The notes under the pieces: generated by a model
What the model was told of the DNA's origin: nothing
Database searches by the model: none
The model's input: the letters and a program-made list of their open reading frames with translations, nothing else
Source of the DNA: Parcubacteria group bacterium GW2011_GWD2_38_11
Lineage (GTDB): Bacteria; Patescibacteriota; Minisyncoccia; Moranbacterales; GWC2-37-73
Length of the DNA stretch: 34,457 nucleotides
Reading direction: 5' to 3'
Assembly: GCA_000992325.1 (NCBI GenBank)
Contig: LBTZ01000006.1
Span: forward strand, 1 to 34,457
In this document: in pieces, positions 22,340 through 29,888 of the stretch
How the letters are laid out: each line of letters starts with the position of its first letter
Numbering within the stretch: the first letter of the stretch is position 1
Program-made: the position numbers and the translations under genes

Positions 22340-24400
22340 ATGAATTGGATTTTAAAAAACAAAAATAAAAGTAGTGAGACACTTTTGGTTGTCTTGTTTT
22401 TGGTGTTTAATTTTTTGCTTCTTGCCCCAGATAATGTAAAAGCTGCTGCTGGCATTTGCGAAGGTGCAAGTGATGGTGGAGCAGCGACTGAAAAAACTTG
22501 CGAATGTTTTAATGGAAGCACATCCCTGAAATTATTTCCGGCTGGTCAAGATATTAGTGACTCAAGTAAGACATCGGGTACTGGTTTTTGCACCCAGGAA
22601 GTGTGCATGATTTATTGCAAGGACAAATATCCAACAACAACATCTGTTAAATTTGATGGAGGCACTCTTGGTACTAGTTCAATTAAAAATAGTTCTAGTG
22701 CTGTTGCAAAAGCACCTACTGCCTCGGAAGCAGCCAAGGGTCTTTTATATGATGGCATGATGGCCATTTTAGTTAAAATCCAAGCATTAGTTGGGTGGCT
22801 GTTTGCAATTGCTGCAACACTTTTTGCTTGGGTTATTGATCCAAAAAACATCTCAGGACCAAATGGAATGCTAAACAAGCCAGCCGTAAAAGATGTGTGG
22901 ATTATGGTGCGTGATCTTTTGAATATGACTTTTATTCTCGTACTTTTGTTTGCAGCATTTTGTACGATTTTTCAGGTTGAAAAATGGGCCCTTAAGAAAG
23001 TTTGGCTTAATATTTTGATTAATGCTTTGCTTGTTAATTTTAGTTATCCAATCGCAAGGTTCTTTATTGATATTTCCAATGTTGCTTTTTATTATTTTGT
23101 TAATAATTTATTTTCTTCAACTGGAACAGTCACTGGCAGTGGAATATTCGCAATGTTTGGATCATCATCCGGTATCGGAGAAATGTTGATGCCAAAGGAC
23201 TATATGGCAAACGATATGCCTTATTTGATTGCGTCCATAATAGTTATATTTATTATGGGTATGACGCTTATGGTAATAGCAGGGCTTTTTGTGGTGCGTC
23301 TTGTTGCGCTCACGATGTTGGTGATGTTTTCGCCAATTGGCTTTGTGGGCTATATTTTTCCTGGCACAGCTAAGCACGCTGATAAGTGGTGGTCGCAACT
23401 TTTTGAATATTCTTTTTTTGCGCCAATAATGATTTTTATTATGGCAATATCTTTGCGCATAATGGAGGCAATGAAAAATGAAAATTTTCAAGCTATGGTG
23501 GCCGGTGCAAATGCAAACACTCCGGCCGATCAAGCAAATTGGATTGCTAATGCAGCATTTTTTGCAATTCCGATTATTATTTTATGGGCGGGAATAGGTA
23601 TGGCTAAATCTTCCGGAGGTGCAATGGCTAGTGAAATTGTTGATAGAGTAAAAAACGGCGGGAAATGGTTGGCAAATGCACCAGGCAAATATAGTGGGGT
23701 ATACGGTGCAACAAAGAAAGCAACAGAAGATTTCAATAAGAAAGGTAAATTATTTGGAATGAAGGTTCCACTGATGGGAAGTGCTGGCAGGGAGGCTCGT
23801 GAAGCGCGTTGGTCTGCTGGACTTACAGGTGGTAGAGATGGTTACAATGATGCAAGACGTGATCAAATAAGAAAAGAAGCTAGTGAAATGCGTGAAAATT
23901 GGAAGAAGGCTGGCGGAGCTAGCAGCTCAGAGCTCGAACATGCACTTGGCGGTGGGCAAGCAGAAAAAATGGCAGCTGCCTTGGAAATGTCAGAAAAGAA
24001 TGGGTTCAAGCTTAATGATACTGATACGGCAGCTCAAGTTCTTGCAAGATATCAGCGTGCAGCTGGAGCAATGGCTGGCGATAAAGTTCTGCAAAATAAC
24101 TTTAATGATAAAGTTAAAGAAAAACATATTAAATTGGTTATTCAAGATGAGATTGGCGCAAGTACTGATCCCGCATTAATTACCGCAACTTATAAAAAAC
24201 ATTTGGATAAGATGAATGCTAGCAAGCTTGCTGGACAAAAAGGACTTGCTGATCATCGTGAAACAGCTGAGTATTTGAGTGGCAGACAAGCTACTGGTAA
24301 TAGGAGTGATATTAAATTTGTTTCTAATGTTTTAGGTGGGATGACTACTGAGGATAGGGCTAAATTGCATAGTCATACTGGTACGGGTTTGCATGTTTAG
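22340..24400 (+). CDS. VirB6/TrbL-like polytopic membrane protein
   Basis: Protein of 686 residues. The signal-like N-terminus ends NVKAAAG, followed by a cysteine-containing external segment of about 100 residues. The next part has about seven membrane helices, including GWLFAIAATLFAWVI, MTFILVLLFAAFCTIF, PYLIASIIVIFIMGMTLMVI, LVALTMLVMFSPIGFVGYIFPG and AAFFAIPIIILWAGIGMA. The last 240 residues are a soluble, charged, Ala/Gly-rich tail with no recognised domain. The layout matches CPR VirB6/TrbL-type proteins, which form the inner-membrane channel. It opens the second type IV block and would partner PrgI and VirB4 encoded about 13 kb upstream. Confidence 0.82.
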   Translation: MNWILKNKNKSSETLLVVLFLVFNFLLLAPDNVKAAAGICEGASDGGAATEKTCECFNGSTSLKLFPAGQDISDSSKTSGTGFCTQEVCMIYCKDKYPTTTSVKFDGGTLGTSSIKNSSSAVAKAPTASEAAKGLLYDGMMAILVKIQALVGWLFAIAATLFAWVIDPKNISGPNGMLNKPAVKDVWIMVRDLLNMTFILVLLFAAFCTIFQVEKWALKKVWLNILINALLVNFSYPIARFFIDISNVAFYYFVNNLFSSTGTVTGSGIFAMFGSSSGIGEMLMPKDYMANDMPYLIASIIVIFIMGMTLMVIAGLFVVRLVALTMLVMFSPIGFVGYIFPGTAKHADKWWSQLFEYSFFAPIMIFIMAISLRIMEAMKNENFQAMVAGANANTPADQANWIANAAFFAIPIIILWAGIGMAKSSGGAMASEIVDRVKNGGKWLANAPGKYSGVYGATKKATEDFNKKGKLFGMKVPLMGSAGREAREARWSAGLTGGRDGYNDARRDQIRKEASEMRENWKKAGGASSSELEHALGGGQAEKMAAALEMSEKNGFKLNDTDTAAQVLARYQRAAGAMAGDKVLQNNFNDKVKEKHIKLVIQDEIGASTDPALITATYKKHLDKMNASKLAGQKGLADHRETAEYLSGRQATGNRSDIKFVSNVLGGMTTEDRAKLHSHTGTGLHV

Positions 24401-24441
24401 TAAATAAAAATAAGTTAGATTTATAAAAAGTATTAAGTTAT

Positions 24442-26247
24442 ATGGATAAGAAAAATCTTATTATTTTAGCTGCGGTTCCAATGACGGTGCCTGTTTCTGA
24501 AAATGAAACTGAGGCGCAGTTTTTGGAACGTTGGAGAAAGGTTGATGCGCTGCCAGCTGAAAAAAAAGAAATATTATCTTCCGATATAACAATTGGGAAA
24601 ATTGAGGACGTTGCAAAACGTTTTCGTCTTACATATGGAGAAGCTTGTGATATTTCTCGCTTAGTGCGGTCAGTTGTATTTGGAGAAATAAATGTTTCTC
24701 AAGTTGATTCATATTTGAAACAAAAAATTCAGCATATTGAACAAGCAGATAGGGATAATGTTAAAAATATTATAGTTGAGATATTGTCGCAGCAGCCTAT
24801 TTTGTCAATGGAGGCAATGGAGACGGAAAGTAGAAAAAAAGTTCAGCTCTCACTTTCTGAAGCACTTTTGAAATATCCAAAAGTTGGCGAGCAGAACATC
24901 ACAACTGATCAGATCAAACTTAAATATTTTCCAACGCTAGTAAGGCCATCCGTCAAAAATTGGATCACTGATTTTCATGATGCAATGGGCGCAGGAAAGC
25001 ATAGCCCGATTGATCGTGGAAACTTTTTGTTCCACAGCGAAAATGGAAAAAAACTTTCATCAACTGACAGGCAAAAACTTGGCACGATTTTGAAATCTCT
25101 GGATGAACAAACATTGTTGACGATTGATGGTGAAACTCAAATTATTGTTTTTGAAAATGTGCAACAGGAAAATACCCGTGTCATTCCGGACTCGATCCGG
25201 AATCCAGAGCAGAGCAGGAACCTGGATTCCCGTTTTCACGGGAATGACAATATTGATATGAAGGTTCGTGATTTGGATGAAACAAATACAGAAAGAGCGC
25301 CGAGAGAAAGCAGAGCAGATGTTAACTTGAAACAAGATCAACGCCTGACAAGTTTTAATAGTCATGATGTTTTTGGTGATTTATCTTCTGTATCTGAGCT
25401 GGAAGAAAGTCAGAGCAAAAATTTTCAGGAAAAGATGCAAGGTTTTTTTGCGAATAATAAAAATAAAAATGTTGAAAATATATCAGTTGTGGAAAACAAA
25501 CAACCTGCAGAAATTCAATCACAACAAAGAGATGCAAGCGGCAATCTTTCATATGCTCCGAATTTTTCCGCCAAAGCTGTTGGACAAATCGCAAACACAA
25601 TTTCCAGCGAAAAGGCGAAGGGCGGAATTGTTAAAAACTTTTTTAGTAGTGCAATTGCTCCCGCCCCGATTAAAATTGATGATAAAAAAGTTGAAGATGA
25701 AGAAAAAAACAATTTTTTTCAAATACCACAGTCAAAACCTCCCATCGGAAGTGAATCATATCACGCGCAGTCTCCGCAGAATCCAAACAAAGACAGTATA
25801 GAAAAAAATCAGGATATCGAGAAAGTTGCAAATGTAAACAATACTCAAACCTCTCTGCCCTCTGGGCACCAGCCTCGCGTCGACGAGCAATTGTCTTTGC
25901 GAGTCGAGGCGGGTCTCTCCTCATCTGAGGAGAGAAAGATAATGAATGAATCTTCAGAAGACCAAGATCGCGATTCAATGAGTGACGAGTTGCTGTATAA
26001 AATGCTGCAAGAAAAAAAGATCAAACAGGGTGCTGCTGATGCTGATTTGTCTTTCGGTAGTGTGAAATTTTCTTCGCCACAACAACTTCCTGCAGAGCAA
26101 GGATCAAAGCCAGCTCAAATCCAGACTCCTCAGCCTCAGCGATCCCCATTTCACATCACTCCATCGGATTATGCAAGTGGCAAAAAGATTGAGACTAAAA
26201 ATGAAACAATGCCGAAGATTACAGGGAATGTTGTTGATCTTAGATAA
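24442..26247 (+). CDS. Large cytosolic accessory protein of the type IV block, repeat-invaded
   Basis: Not recognised. Protein of 601 residues without signal or membrane helices. The first 240 residues look folded and helical (EAQFLERWRKVDALPAEKKE, VAKRFRLTYGEACDISRLVR). The rest is low-complexity, rich in Gln, Ser, Asn and Pro, and probably disordered. Two mobile palindromes are translated in frame in the disordered part: the GTCATTCC element (about residues 246-269, VIPDSIRNP...DSRFHGNDN) and the CGTCGACGAG element (about 476-498, PRVDEQLSLRVEAG). It follows the VirB6-like gene by about 40 bp and precedes pilin genes, so a role in pilus assembly or regulation is plausible but unproven. Confidence 0.75.
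   Translation: MDKKNLIILAAVPMTVPVSENETEAQFLERWRKVDALPAEKKEILSSDITIGKIEDVAKRFRLTYGEACDISRLVRSVVFGEINVSQVDSYLKQKIQHIEQADRDNVKNIIVEILSQQPILSMEAMETESRKKVQLSLSEALLKYPKVGEQNITTDQIKLKYFPTLVRPSVKNWITDFHDAMGAGKHSPIDRGNFLFHSENGKKLSSTDRQKLGTILKSLDEQTLLTIDGETQIIVFENVQQENTRVIPDSIRNPEQSRNLDSRFHGNDNIDMKVRDLDETNTERAPRESRADVNLKQDQRLTSFNSHDVFGDLSSVSELEESQSKNFQEKMQGFFANNKNKNVENISVVENKQPAEIQSQQRDASGNLSYAPNFSAKAVGQIANTISSEKAKGGIVKNFFSSAIAPAPIKIDDKKVEDEEKNNFFQIPQSKPPIGSESYHAQSPQNPNKDSIEKNQDIEKVANVNNTQTSLPSGHQPRVDEQLSLRVEAGLSSSEERKIMNESSEDQDRDSMSDELLYKMLQEKKIKQGAADADLSFGSVKFSSPQQLPAEQGSKPAQIQTPQPQRSPFHITPSDYASGKKIETKNETMPKITGNVVDLR
25180..25248. repeat. GTCATTCC palindromic element, in-frame copy 3
   Basis: 69 bp (23 codons): GTCATTCCGGACTCGATCCG ... 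CGTTTTCACGGGAATGAC. The right half is identical to the right terminal repeat of the GIY-YIG element at 30261-30287. It contains no stop in the host frame. Confidence 0.9.
25871..25917. repeat. CGTCGACGAG palindromic element, in-frame copy
   Basis: AGCCTCGCGTCGACGAGCAA ... GCGAGTCGAGGCGGGTCTC, followed by a CTCCTCA/TGAGGAG hairpin. It is the same core as 28294-28340. Confidence 0.85.
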
Positions 26248-26267
26248 TTGAAATTTGAAAAATCAAA

Positions 26268-26639
26268 ATGGAAAATGACAAAGCAAAATTTAAAAATGAA
26301 TTTAAAAGGAGGCTGTATAATTTTGTTTTACGTTTAATTAAATTTATTGACAAACTTCCCAAAGGTATGGTGTCCGACGTTATGGGAAAGCAATTATTAC
26401 GTAGTGGTACAAGTATTCTTGCTAATTATATTGAGGCAAATTCAGCGAGTTCAAAAAAAGACTTTATAAATTTCTTTACTCATTCACTGAAGTCATCTAA
26501 TGAGTCTAAGGTCTGGATAACATTATTAAGGGATACAAATAAAGGTGATAAGATAGAGCTGGAATGGTTGCTTAAGGAATTAATAGAGATATCCAATATT
26601 ATAGCAAGTAGCATATTAACACTAAAAGGTAAAAAATAG
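26268..26639 (+). CDS. Four-helix bundle protein (23S rRNA intervening-sequence protein family)
   Basis: Protein of 123 residues, all helical. Family features are FKRRLYNFVLRLIKFIDKLP near the N-terminus, GKQLLRSGTSILANYIEANSASSKKDFINFF in the middle and SSNESKVWITLLRD towards the end; these match the S23/IVP family (TIGR02436 as I know it), which forms pentameric bundles. The family was first found encoded inside hairpin insertions in 23S rRNA genes and is abundant as solitary genes in CPR genomes; its biochemical role is unknown. Here the ATG and first codons lie within an 18-bp repeat word shared with 19747-19764, and the downstream flank is the matching right repeat arm. The gene breaks the type IV block, so it looks inserted. 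Confidence 0.88.
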   Translation: MENDKAKFKNEFKRRLYNFVLRLIKFIDKLPKGMVSDVMGKQLLRSGTSILANYIEANSASSKKDFINFFTHSLKSSNESKVWITLLRDTNKGDKIELEWLLKELIEISNIIASSILTLKGKK

Positions 26640-26660
26640 TTTTTTTATTTTAAATTGTAA

Positions 26661-26690
26661 TTTTTAATTTTGATGTTTACATTTTCCATT
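26661..26690. repeat. Right arm of the AT-rich element, overlapping pilin start
   Basis: TTTTTAATTTTGAT followed by TTTACATTTT, as at 19820-19856. The ATG of the downstream pilin (26673) lies within it. Confidence 0.7.
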
Positions 26691-26957
26691 ATTAATGTTG
26701 CCCAAGCTGGTGTAATCAGCGATGCGCCGTCGATTTCAACTGTTGGAATGAATGTGTTATTTTTTTTGTTGTCAGTTGTCGGGATTATTGCTATAATTGC
26801 ATTAGTGCTCTCTGGAATTTTATATCTTACTGTGCAAGATGATAAAAAAAGAATGCAAGGCGTCAAGAGAGCAATAACTTATTCGATTCTCGGCATAATA
26901 TTGGCAATGGGTGGAATGGTTTTGATAAAATTAATGGGACAATTTTTTGCAAATTAG
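26673..26957 (+). CDS. VirB2-like pilin with truncated signal peptide
   Basis: Protein of 94 residues with one pilin module: helix 1 VLFFLLSVVGIIAIIALVLSGILYL, loop TVQDDKKRMQGVKRAITYSILG (a divergent version of SAGD...KGK), helix 2 ILAMGGMVLIKLMGQFF. The export signal before the AQA cleavage site is only about 12 residues (MFTFSIINVAQA), too short for a normal signal, and its codons belong to the right arm of the preceding AT-rich element. An in-frame stop sits at 26658-26660. The 5' end of the gene therefore appears to have been replaced by insertion of the four-helix-bundle element. The protein may still insert through helix 1. Confidence 0.78.
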   Translation: MFTFSIINVAQAGVISDAPSISTVGMNVLFFLLSVVGIIAIIALVLSGILYLTVQDDKKRMQGVKRAITYSILGIILAMGGMVLIKLMGQFFAN

Positions 26958-26962
26958 CCGCT

Positions 26963-27094
26963 TGTCATTCCCATGAAAATGGGAATCCAGGTTTTGGAGA
27001 GTTGACAATAAAAAATACAAATGCGAAATACGGGCCTGGATTCCCGCCCGCCTGCAACGATTGCATTTCGGGCAGGCCTCCGCGGGAATGACAA
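26963..27094. repeat. GTCATTCC palindromic element, solo copy 4
   Basis: Left TGTCATTCCCATGAAAATGG..., right ending CCGCGGGAATGACA. Its right half carries a nested GC-rich insert, GCCCGCCTGCAACGATTGCA...GGGCAGGCC, related to the helicase and nusA inserts. Confidence 0.85.
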
Positions 27095-27173
27095 GAGGAG
27101 AATGTGATGAAACATAAAAATTTGAGATAAAAAGATAGAAATATAAAAATTAAAAACTAGAGGAGGTGTAATT

Positions 27174-27527
27174 ATGAATATATTTAAAAAAATTGCATAC
27201 GCATCATCAGCGATTGCCGCAGCAGTCCCAATGGTTGTTCGCGCTCAGTTTGAAACTCCAACTGGAACAGGTCTTCCTGCAGGAAGTCTGATTGGAATTC
27301 TTACCAGTGGAATGAACTGGCTTTTGATCGTTGTTGGAATTCTCGGTGTGATCGGTTTCGTTATCGCTGGTATTTTGTATTTGACAGCTGCAGGAGATGA
27401 AGGCCAGATTGATAAAGGTAAACACGCTATGATTTATTCCATCGTTGGTGTTATCGTTGCTCTCTTGGGAGTTGTGATAATCAAAGCTGTTCAAGGAATG
27501 CTTGGTGGATCATCAAAGAGTTTCTAG
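27174..27527 (+). CDS. VirB2-like pilin, probable major subunit
   Basis: Protein of 117 residues: signal peptide (KKIAYASSAIAAAVPMVVRA), a short mature N-terminus (QFETPTGTGLPAGSLIGIL), helix 1 WLLIVVGILGVIGFVIAGILYL, loop TAAGDEGQIDKGKHAMIYS, helix 2 IVGVIVALLGVVIIKAVQGML and a serine-rich end. It has the best ribosome site of the window (AGGAGGTG, 7 nt before ATG) and uses more C-ending codons (ATC, GTC, TTC) than its neighbours, both signs of strong expression. It is followed by a long AT hairpin. This is the simplest and most typical pilin here and so the likely main fibre protein. Confidence 0.86.
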   Translation: MNIFKKIAYASSAIAAAVPMVVRAQFETPTGTGLPAGSLIGILTSGMNWLLIVVGILGVIGFVIAGILYLTAAGDEGQIDKGKHAMIYSIVGVIVALLGVVIIKAVQGMLGGSSKSF

Positions 27528-27544
27528 TGCCTATTGTGTATATA

Positions 27545-27591
27545 TACAAAACAAAAAACAATTCGAAAGGATTGTTTTTTGTTTTGTATGA
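27545..27591. terminator. AT-rich hairpin after the major pilin gene (possible terminator)
   Basis: ATACAAAACAAAAAACAAT and its exact complement surround the loop TCGAAAGG. The stem is long but has only A-T and few G-C pairs, and no T tract follows, so it may be a repeat rather than a true terminator. Confidence 0.5.
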
Positions 27592-27598
27592 AAAAATA

Positions 27599-27607
27599 TG
27601 CTATAAT
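27599..27607 (+). promoter_or_regulatory. Extended -10 promoter before the glycine-rich pilin gene
   Basis: TGCTATAAT, with a weak -35 (TTGTTT) 17 bp upstream, inside the right arm of the hairpin at 27545-27591. It is about 45 bp before the ATG at 27651. Confidence 0.55.
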
Positions 27608-27650
27608 ATATGCAAGAGTAATTTCTTTGTATCAGTAACAAAAAAATAAA

Positions 27651-28175
27651 ATGAATAAGAAAAATATGTCCGCCAAAGGCGGATCCGCCTTTGGCGGAAA
27701 AACAAAAAATTATTTCAAACAAATTATCTGCACTTTGACGTTGGCAGTTGTGGGGCTTTCTTTTTCTCCTGCATTAGCATTGGCGCAAGAATGGGGAGTT
27801 GGATATGACAGTGGAACTGGCAGTATTAATGTTGGTATCGGCTCAAATGGCAGTGGCGCAGGAAACGTTTGGGGCGGAGGAATGGGTGGCGGCAGTTGGA
27901 CGCTTTCAAATCCATATGGCTTGCCATCCGGCAGTCTTTTGGGAATCGCTTCGAATTTGCTTTTTTGGTTGTTGGCAATCTTTGCTATTACTGGCGTGAT
28001 TGGTTTTGTCTTGTCTGGAATTTGGTATTTGGTTGGAGCCGGCGATGAGGGAATGGCCGAAAAAGGCAAGGAAGGAATGAAATTTTCAATAATTGGTATC
28101 ATTATCGGTCTTTCAGGATTTATTATTATGCAAGCTGTCAGCGCACTGTTGGGAGGAGGATCAAAGACATTCTAA
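27651..28175 (+). CDS. VirB2-like pilin with glycine-rich ectodomain
   Basis: Protein of 174 residues. The n-region of the signal (residues 4-15, SAKGGSAFGGKTK) is encoded by the palindrome at 27669-27698. The hydrophobic part ends ALALAQ. A Gly/Ser/Asn-rich external segment of about 60 residues (GSNGSGAGNVWGGGMGGGSW) comes next, then the pilin module: LLFWLLAIFAITGVIGFVLSGIWYL, loop VGAGDEGMAEKGKEGMKFS, IIGIIIGLSGFIIMQAVSALL. The C-terminal GGGSKTF resembles the GGSSKSF end of the preceding pilin, so the two are close paralogues, this one with an extended surface loop. Confidence 0.85.
   Translation: MNKKNMSAKGGSAFGGKTKNYFKQIICTLTLAVVGLSFSPALALAQEWGVGYDSGTGSINVGIGSNGSGAGNVWGGGMGGGSWTLSNPYGLPSGSLLGIASNLLFWLLAIFAITGVIGFVLSGIWYLVGAGDEGMAEKGKEGMKFSIIGIIIGLSGFIIMQAVSALLGGGSKTF
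27669..27698. repeat. Double palindrome encoding signal n-region (copy 2)
   Basis: TCCGCCAAAGGCGGA followed by TCCGCCTTTGGCGGA, together a perfect 30-bp palindrome with a central GGATCC, in frame. See 5276-5305. Confidence 0.9.
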
Positions 28176-28189
28176 AGTTTCCTTCATTA

Positions 28190-28371
28190 CCCACCTCCCC
28201 TCAGATGAGGGGAGGTGCCCGTAGGGCGGAGGGGTTTGAGCAGAGATTTATTAATGCTCCGCTCTGACCTCTCTGTCTTGAGTACAAGATACCCGCCTCG
28301 CGTCGACGAGCAAATCGTCTTGCGAGTCGAGGCGGGTCTCCCCTTAACAAAGGGGAGAACGACAAGGAAAG
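28190..28371. repeat. CTCCCCTC...CGTCGACGAG compound palindrome, intergenic copy
   Basis: It starts with CACCTCCCCTCA/TGAGGGGAGGTG, contains the core GCCTCGCGTCGACGAGCAA...GCGAGTCGAGGCGGG (28294-28340) and ends with CTCCCCTT/AAGGGGAG. It lies between two pilin genes and is open in the frame of the next one, which makes a false N-terminal extension from 28215. Confidence 0.85.
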
Positions 28372-28406
28372 AATTTTTTCATAATTCAAAAATTAATTTA
28401 TCTAAA

Positions 28407-29801
28407 ATGAAAACAAAAAAACTTTATCTATTTGCATTCGCTTTTCTTTTTCTGAGTGTTTTTTTTGTGGGGGTTGATGGGGTTAGGAATGTGGCGAAGG
28501 CTGATTACTGCTCTGATTTGTGTGGTAATGATGATCAATGTCTAAATGCTTGTTATGTTGATGAGCAAGGTGGCACAACTAGTTGGGGTAATGGTGTAAC
28601 TACAGATGTTTATTCTGGCTGTGATCCATTTAAAGATCCAACATGTTGTGGCGATAGCGGCGGGTACTGGTATAATAATACTTGCAATGTAAATTCTGAC
28701 ACGAGTGATATGAATATGGATAACGCTCAAGATGCTAACTATGCAAAAGTGGGAGGGGAAAATGGAACATTATTTATCAGTATTGAAAAATTTTGTACAG
28801 ATAATGGATATGGTTTTGATTCGCAAACAAAAAAGTGCAAAGATAATAATTGGTGTGCGAATACTTATGGTACTGGTTACGTGTGGAGCTCATATTATGG
28901 CGAATGCAAGGGCTCCAAGGGCTCTTCTTGTGATAATAGTGATAACTGCGGTGGAGGCCTTAGTTGTAATACTGAAAAAAGTGTTTGCGAAAATAATATT
29001 GGTGGTTCAATAGCAGATTTTTTTGGAGGTGGATCAAATAATGATGCTCCACAACAAACACCTGAGGAAATAGCCGCTGCCAAAGCTGCTGCAGCGAAGG
29101 CTCAATTGCAGGCAAATACTCTTACGGCTGCGCAAAATAATGCGGTTGCAAAAGCTAATGCTGCCAATGCGGCTGTTCAAAGGTGCACCACTGATTGTGT
29201 GGCACTTCAAGCTGCTGCAAATAAAGCCAATGAGGACCTTTTGGCTGCAAATGCCGCTGCAGAAGATGCAATTGCTAAATATAATGCAGCTGCTCAAACT
29301 GCAGGATTGAATAATGGCTCCAATGGTGGGTCATCAAGTTATATGCTGTGCGCTAATGGAGTTTTGGGGACGGTTTGTGAAGGCGGTGGCGGAACACCTA
29401 TAACAACTGGTATGAATAGCAGTTATTCTGGCGCAGGAGGATATACTGGTTTTGGTGGTGTTGCTGGACTTAGTGGTTCAACGCAGCCAAAATGTGGAGA
29501 TGGTTTTCAGGATATTGGTGGAGTTTGTTTTCCGATGACTACTGGTCTCTCAAATGCTCCAGTGACTGCTATTATTGGTAATATATTTTCTTGGTTGATG
29601 ATGTTATTTACAACTTTTGCAGTAATTGCTTTTGTGGTTTCTGGAATTCAATATTTCTTGGCTTCAGGGGATGAATCTATGGCGGAAAAAGCCAAGGAAA
29701 ACGCTACAAACGCTGTTATTGGTATTATCGTTGGACTTTCAGGCTTCATCATCATCAAAGCTATCGCAGCCGCGCTGAGTGGGCAGAGCATGTTTTTCTA
29801 A
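28407..29801 (+). CDS. Large pilin-like surface protein with Cys-rich and Ala-rich ectodomain
   Basis: From ATG 28407 the protein has 464 residues. A signal peptide (FAFAFLFLSVFFVGVDG...AKA) is followed by a cysteine-rich region of about 150 residues (YCSDLCGNDDQCLNAC, DPTCCGDSGG, KCKDNNWC, SSCDNSDNCGGGLSC), suggesting disulfides. Next comes an alanine-rich, probably coiled-coil stretch (about 210-295, AAAKAAAAKAQLQAN, ANAAVQRC), then a Gly/Ser-rich linker with a further cysteine pair (PKCGDGF, GVCFP). The C-terminal pilin module has MMLFTTFAVIAFVVSGIQYF, loop ASGDESMAEKAKENATNA and VIGIIVGLSGFIIIKAIAAAL. It may be a tip or adhesin subunit sharing the pilin anchor. The upstream frame from 28215 is repeat-derived. 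Confidence 0.85.
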   Translation: MKTKKLYLFAFAFLFLSVFFVGVDGVRNVAKADYCSDLCGNDDQCLNACYVDEQGGTTSWGNGVTTDVYSGCDPFKDPTCCGDSGGYWYNNTCNVNSDTSDMNMDNAQDANYAKVGGENGTLFISIEKFCTDNGYGFDSQTKKCKDNNWCANTYGTGYVWSSYYGECKGSKGSSCDNSDNCGGGLSCNTEKSVCENNIGGSIADFFGGGSNNDAPQQTPEEIAAAKAAAAKAQLQANTLTAAQNNAVAKANAANAAVQRCTTDCVALQAAANKANEDLLAANAAAEDAIAKYNAAAQTAGLNNGSNGGSSSYMLCANGVLGTVCEGGGGTPITTGMNSSYSGAGGYTGFGGVAGLSGSTQPKCGDGFQDIGGVCFPMTTGLSNAPVTAIIGNIFSWLMMLFTTFAVIAFVVSGIQYFLASGDESMAEKAKENATNAVIGIIVGLSGFIIIKAIAAALSGQSMFF

Positions 29802-29830
29802 AAAGTTGTAACTTTTTAGAAAAAAGATAC

Positions 29831-29846
29831 AATAACCAAGATACAA
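29831..29846. repeat. AATAACCAAGATACAA repeat
   Basis: A 16-bp word also present at 31740-31755 and, inverted, at 31839-31854. Confidence 0.7.
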
Positions 29847-29888
29847 GTTACAAATAAACTTCAAATCACAATAAAAAAAGTTTTCTCA

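Noticed and set aside
28215-28406. N-terminal extension of the large pilin-like protein
   Set aside because: The frame is open only because a GC-rich repeat lacks stops; a proper signal peptide begins at ATG 28407.
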